9,838 nt of DNA from an uncultured Collinsella sp. (GTDB lineage: Bacteria > Actinomycetota > Coriobacteriia > Coriobacteriales > Coriobacteriaceae), in the NCBI GenBank assembly GCA_900545875.1, contig URAQ01000047.1, positions 1 through 9,838 on the forward strand. Reading direction: 5' to 3'. Positions 7,227 to 9,838 of this stretch are shown piece after piece; positions within the stretch are counted from its first letter, which is position 1, and each line of letters opens with the position of its first letter. The notes beneath the pieces are model-generated. The model had not been told where the DNA came from, made no database searches, and worked only from the letters and a program-made list of their open reading frames with translations. A program made the position numbers and the translations under genes.

Positions 7227-7260
7227 AAGGCGCCGGAGCCGACCACGGCCCCGGCGCCTT
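7227..7260 (-). terminator. Rho-independent-type terminator after the DUF4097 gene
   Basis: AAGGCGCCGG (7227-7236) and CCGGCGCCTT (7251-7260) form a perfect 10-bp GC-rich stem. It continues inward through one mismatch as GCCG/CGGC around a 4-nt loop. On the minus strand it follows the DUF4097 stop by about 45 nt and leads into TTTGCCTTT, an imperfect U-tract. It separates the XRE/DUF4097 operon from elp3. Confidence 0.75.
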
Positions 7261-7305
7261 CATCAAACAGCGCGTCTATGTTTACTGGTCTTCAATAACC
7301 GTCTG

Positions 7306-8205
7306 TCACTCCGAATCAAACGACATGTCGCCCGAACCGACCTTAAAACGATACGTGGCAGACTTATCGCCGTTATCGAATTCAAGATTCAAAATGGTCT
7401 CGCCATCGTAGCCAAGCGGAAGGAAATCGCTCTCGAAGTCACCACTGCCCACGGTGAGGCTTGCCTTAAAGCCCGTAGAGTTCGGAACCATTATCTCCAC
7501 ATCGCCCGAGTCCACACTTACGTCCATCGACTTCGTGGGGGCCTGGTAGAGCTCGAACGTCACATCGCCCGAACCGACCTCGGCACTGAGCGCATCAGTC
7601 ACGCTGCCCGTAAACTCTACATCTCCCGCACCCAGGAAAAGGTCAAGACCATCACAGATGACACCGGCAATCTGCAGATCACCCGAGCCCACGTGCGCGT
7701 TGATCCCCTTCAGATGTTCGGCAACATGGCGCGGCAGCTCAACCGTAACCGTTCGGTCGATTGCCTTGCCGTCATCACTTCCAAACTGGGAAACCTTGAG
7801 CGCCGAGTCTTTGACAGATGCGATGTTTTGCGTTGCGGCCTTGGAGGCATCCACACCCTTGGCAACGCGTCCCCGCTCGATAACGCGAACCTTGTTGCCA
7901 TCAACAACCTTGACGTCCACCGAAGCCGCATTGATATCGAAATCGAGGTAGCGGAACTCATCGGCATCAAAAGTCGTGCTCGAAAGCTGCTGAGGCTGAG
8001 CGGAATAGTTACCGTCATCCAAAAGATCGCCCTCGTCCGCCACATCGTCCATACCGGACAAGCCGGATACAACATCGTCGAGATCCCACGGGCCATCAAA
8101 ATGAATCAATGTCCGCGAAATGCCAAAGACAAGCCCAACAATGAGCACAAACGCTCCGATGCCAACACCCAGGCGTACCTTGGATTCATGCGAAAGCTTC
8201 ATCAT
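7306..8205 (-). CDS. DUF4097-family beta-strand repeat protein, membrane anchored
   Basis: 299 aa. An N-terminal hydrophobic segment at ~13-29 (VGIGAFVLIVGLVFG) follows a basic start, so the protein is probably anchored with its body outside the membrane. An acidic linker (~37-65) follows. The C-terminal half shows a ladder of G-S/A-G-D turns at residues 173, 192, 211, 232 (DSGD), 253 and 290, mostly 19-21 residues apart with hydrophobic strands between. This is the pattern of the DUF4097 beta-helix-like fold. The function is unknown; family members often sit beside HTH regulators and are thought to be envelope-stress related. The ATG at 8205 overlaps the upstream regulator's TGA (ATGA); a second ATG at 8202 is an equally possible start. 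Both follow an AGAGGGTG ribosome site. A hairpin terminator lies downstream. Confidence 0.8.
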   Translation of the reverse strand: MMKLSHESKVRLGVGIGAFVLIVGLVFGISRTLIHFDGPWDLDDVVSGLSGMDDVADEGDLLDDGNYSAQPQQLSSTTFDADEFRYLDFDINAASVDVKVVDGNKVRVIERGRVAKGVDASKAATQNIASVKDSALKVSQFGSDDGKAIDRTVTVELPRHVAEHLKGINAHVGSGDLQIAGVICDGLDLFLGAGDVEFTGSVTDALSAEVGSGDVTFELYQAPTKSMDVSVDSGDVEIMVPNSTGFKASLTVGSGDFESDFLPLGYDGETILNLEFDNGDKSATYRFKVGSGDMSFDSE

Positions 8206-8924
8206 TCGTCACCCTCTTTGGAAATCGGCTCAGCGATGACCGTGGTAGCCACGTCAGCATCAGGTTCCGCAGAAGTATCCTTCCCCTGGGCCTTGATCGC
8301 CAGCGGCGCCGGACCAACCTGAATATCCCCGCGCGCCCAATCGCCATCGAGCGCACGCGCCACCCAGTGATAGATGGGAATCGTAAAGAAAATCAGTGCG
8401 GCAAAGGGGCCGGCACCAAACAGGAACATCAGCAAAAAGAATAGTAGCCAGCACACGGCCCAATACGGGAACGACTGGAACGGGCCCTTCACCGGAGTCG
8501 AGCCAACTGCGCCGCCACTCGTCGCCTGCGCCGTAGCGGCATTGGCGGCCTGCGCACTCCAGCTTGCCGCTTGCGCCGCCTTGGCGGCGGCATCACTCGC
8601 CTGCGTTGCCGCCTCGGTAGCTCGCGCCGCCGCCTCATGGGTACGGGCGCGCTCCGCCGCCTCGGCCTCGCGCTGACGGGCGCGGTCCTCGTTCTCAAAC
8701 TCGATATCGTCCTCGATCTCGTCGCTCGGATTGAGTAGCTCGTCCAGACTCACGTCATAGAGTTTGGCGAGCGAGATCAAATTCTCGGTATCGGGCGAGC
8801 TCTCCGCGCGCTCCCATTTACTGACCGCTTGGCGCGACAGGCCCAGCTTTCGCGCCAACCCCTCTTGGCTAAAACCCTTACTGCGGCGAAGGTCGGCGAG
8901 CCGCTGCGCAGTTTCCACATTCAT
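8202..8924 (-). CDS. Membrane-tethered XRE-family transcriptional regulator
   Basis: 240 aa. Residues ~5-64 are a clear Xre/Cro helix-turn-helix: RLADLRRSKGFSQEGLARKL, then GLSRQAVSKWERAESSPD, then LAKLYDVSLDELL. An acidic stretch (~66-80) and a very Ala-rich charged helix (~84-135) follow. A hydrophobic region at ~154-187, with a Gly-Pro break near 170-173, is probably two short membrane segments forming a hairpin. The ~50-residue C-terminal tail is polar. The start ATG at 8924 is supported by AGGAGG four bases upstream. It overlaps the DUF4097 gene by 4 nt, so the two are co-expressed. The likely role is a one-component sensor that binds DNA near the membrane and controls its own operon; its signal and targets are not visible. 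Confidence 0.85.
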   Translation of the reverse strand: MNVETAQRLADLRRSKGFSQEGLARKLGLSRQAVSKWERAESSPDTENLISLAKLYDVSLDELLNPSDEIEDDIEFENEDRARQREAEAAERARTHEAAARATEAATQASDAAAKAAQAASWSAQAANAATAQATSGGAVGSTPVKGPFQSFPYWAVCWLLFFLLMFLFGAGPFAALIFFTIPIYHWVARALDGDWARGDIQVGPAPLAIKAQGKDTSAEPDADVATTVIAEPISKEGDE

Positions 8925-9191
8925 GGTTCCTCCTATGCTTTTGCCGGCCGTGCCGCCGGACCGTATCTGTTCTTAAGGCGCCTTGCACAGTTAAAATCTA
9001 TCCGCTACCGCCAAAATCATGCCACCTATTCTAGTGAGATTTTTGACAACCGGCGGTTGCGGGCGCACATGAGCTGCGGAAATGTGTCCAAACAAAGCAA
9101 TGACCCGCAGCTCGGTTGTCCCCGTCGCGGCGTTAACGGTAGTATGGTCGTACTGTTTATTCCACACCGCCAACGGAGGGAGTCCCGCGCC
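8925..9191. promoter_or_regulatory. Divergent intergenic region with inverted repeats and weak promoter candidates
   Basis: This 267-bp gap separates the minus-strand regulator from the plus-strand methyltransferase and must hold both promoters. Two symmetric sites stand out: CAACCG-G-CGGTTG at 9047-9059, and GAGCTGCGG (9071-9079) with CCGCAGCTC (9105-9113), a perfect 9-bp pair 25 nt apart. Either could be an operator, for example for the XRE protein. Promoter candidates are weak. On the plus strand they are TTAACG (9133-9138) with TTTATT (9156-9161), 17-bp spacer, or TTGTCC (9116-9121) with TAGTAT (9140-9145), 18-bp spacer. On the minus strand there is a TAGAAT at 9033-9028 without a well-spaced -35. 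No small gene is convincing here. Confidence 0.5.
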
Positions 9192-9838
9192 GTGAACCGC
9201 GATTTCGCCTCATCGCTTATCCAGCTCAACAATACGTTCTATCGCGAGCACTCCGCCTCTTTTTCCGACACGCGCCAGGCACCGTGGCCCGGCTGGGTGC
9301 GCACCATGGACATCGCACTCGGGCAGCTCGACGTCGCCACGATCGAGCATCCCGTCCGCGTCTTCGATCTTGCCTGCGGCAATATGCGATTCGAGAACTT
9401 TGCCGCCGGCGGCGCACTTGCCGCCAAGGGCGTCGACGGCGCAAACCCCTCGGCAGATGCCAGCTGCCCGTTTGAATTCTATGGCGTCGACTCGTGCCAA
9501 GACCTGGCCATCGATGCACGCGGCCACGCCCTGCGTATCCCCAATCTGCACTTCCAGGAACTCGACGTGCTCGATGCCCTCATGAAGCTCAACCCCGCCG
9601 AGACGCCCGACGTGCTTTTCGACGCCCCGCTCGCCGACATCTCGGTCTGTTTTGGATTTATGCACCACGTGCCGTCATGCGAGTACCGTGTACGCGTGCT
9701 CGACGCCCTGGTGCGTCAGACACGCCCGGGCGGCATCATTGCCATCAGCTTTTGGGAGTTTATGAACGACGAGCGCATGGCGCGCAAGGCCGTTCGAGCC
9801 GAAGCCCGCGCCGAGCTCACCCCGCCGTTTGAGGGTTA
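9192..9838 (+). CDS. Class I SAM-dependent methyltransferase, N-terminal 215 codons (cut by window end)
   Basis: The frame opens with GTG at 9192 and stays open to the window end. Residues ~55-66 VRVFDLACGNMR form SAM-binding motif I with the acidic-x-x-C-G core. FYGVDSCQDL (~96-105) gives motif II with an acidic residue for the SAM ribose. DISVCFGFMHHVPS (~149-162) matches the motif IV/post region of small-molecule methyltransferases, and RPGGIIAISFWEF (~178-190) is the post-motif strand. The substrate cannot be told. GGAGGG at 9175-9180 is the likely ribosome site, though the 11-base spacing is long. An internal ATG near residue 39 would leave motif I intact but loses conserved-looking sequence, so GTG is preferred. 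It is divergent from the XRE operon and shares its intergenic region. Confidence 0.8.
   Translation, partial: MNRDFASSLIQLNNTFYREHSASFSDTRQAPWPGWVRTMDIALGQLDVATIEHPVRVFDLACGNMRFENFAAGGALAAKGVDGANPSADASCPFEFYGVDSCQDLAIDARGHALRIPNLHFQELDVLDALMKLNPAETPDVLFDAPLADISVCFGFMHHVPSCEYRVRVLDALVRQTRPGGIIAISFWEFMNDERMARKAVRAEARAELTPPFEG

Noticed and set aside
8975..8984. Palindrome AAGGCGCCTT upstream of the XRE gene
   Set aside because: A 10-bp GC-rich palindrome can arise by chance here; it has no loop or T-tract and no second copy except a partial match to the 7227-7260 hairpin arms.
9043..9048. Perfect TTGACA -35 hexamer on the plus strand
   Set aside because: No -10-like sequence lies 16-18 bases downstream (CACATG region), so it is not a usable promoter as read.
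9192..9838. DNA methyltransferase belonging to the defence module
   Set aside because: It is nearly 5 kb away, beyond housekeeping genes, and its motifs fit a small-molecule class I methyltransferase; no NPPY/DPPY-type DNA-methylase motif is seen.

Overview
The window is GC-rich bacterial chromosome (roughly 60% G+C by eye), densely coded and free of tRNA, rRNA, CRISPR or transposase genes. GC content, GTG starts, a bacterial Elp3 and the overall gene style suggest an actinobacterium, most likely class Coriobacteriia (Collinsella-like). That placement rests on recollection of similar proteins, not on a marker gene.

Left part (1-4324, plus strand): a three-gene set. It holds the C-terminal end of a TerB_C-domain protein, then a BrxD-type P-loop ATPase that overlaps it by 8 nt, then a BrxHI-type superfamily 2 helicase. 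The ATPase and helicase are the pair known from BREX-related phage-defence loci, and TerB-domain partners of this ATPase/helicase pair are known from computational work on Ter-linked DNA-processing systems. No PglX methyltransferase, PglZ phosphatase or BrxC/PglY appears after the helicase, so this looks like a compact stand-alone module or the right end of a larger locus that begins before base 1. A REP-like palindrome (1762-1798) begins inside the brxD stop codon.

Boundary (4325-4424): an 85-nt nested inverted repeat separates the plus-strand module from minus-strand genes and probably acts as a terminator.

Middle (4425-7208, minus strand): elp3 (tRNA wobble-uridine modification), followed with zero spacing by a membrane-anchored spermidine-synthase-like protein. 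elp3 has a good -10 box placed so that its transcript could be leaderless.

Right part (7209-9838): a rho-independent-type hairpin ends a minus-strand two-gene operon made of a membrane-tethered XRE-family regulator and a DUF4097 beta-repeat protein overlapping by 4 nt. This is a plausible envelope-sensing pair. A 267-bp divergent intergenic region with two inverted repeats separates it from a plus-strand class I SAM-dependent methyltransferase cut off by the window end.
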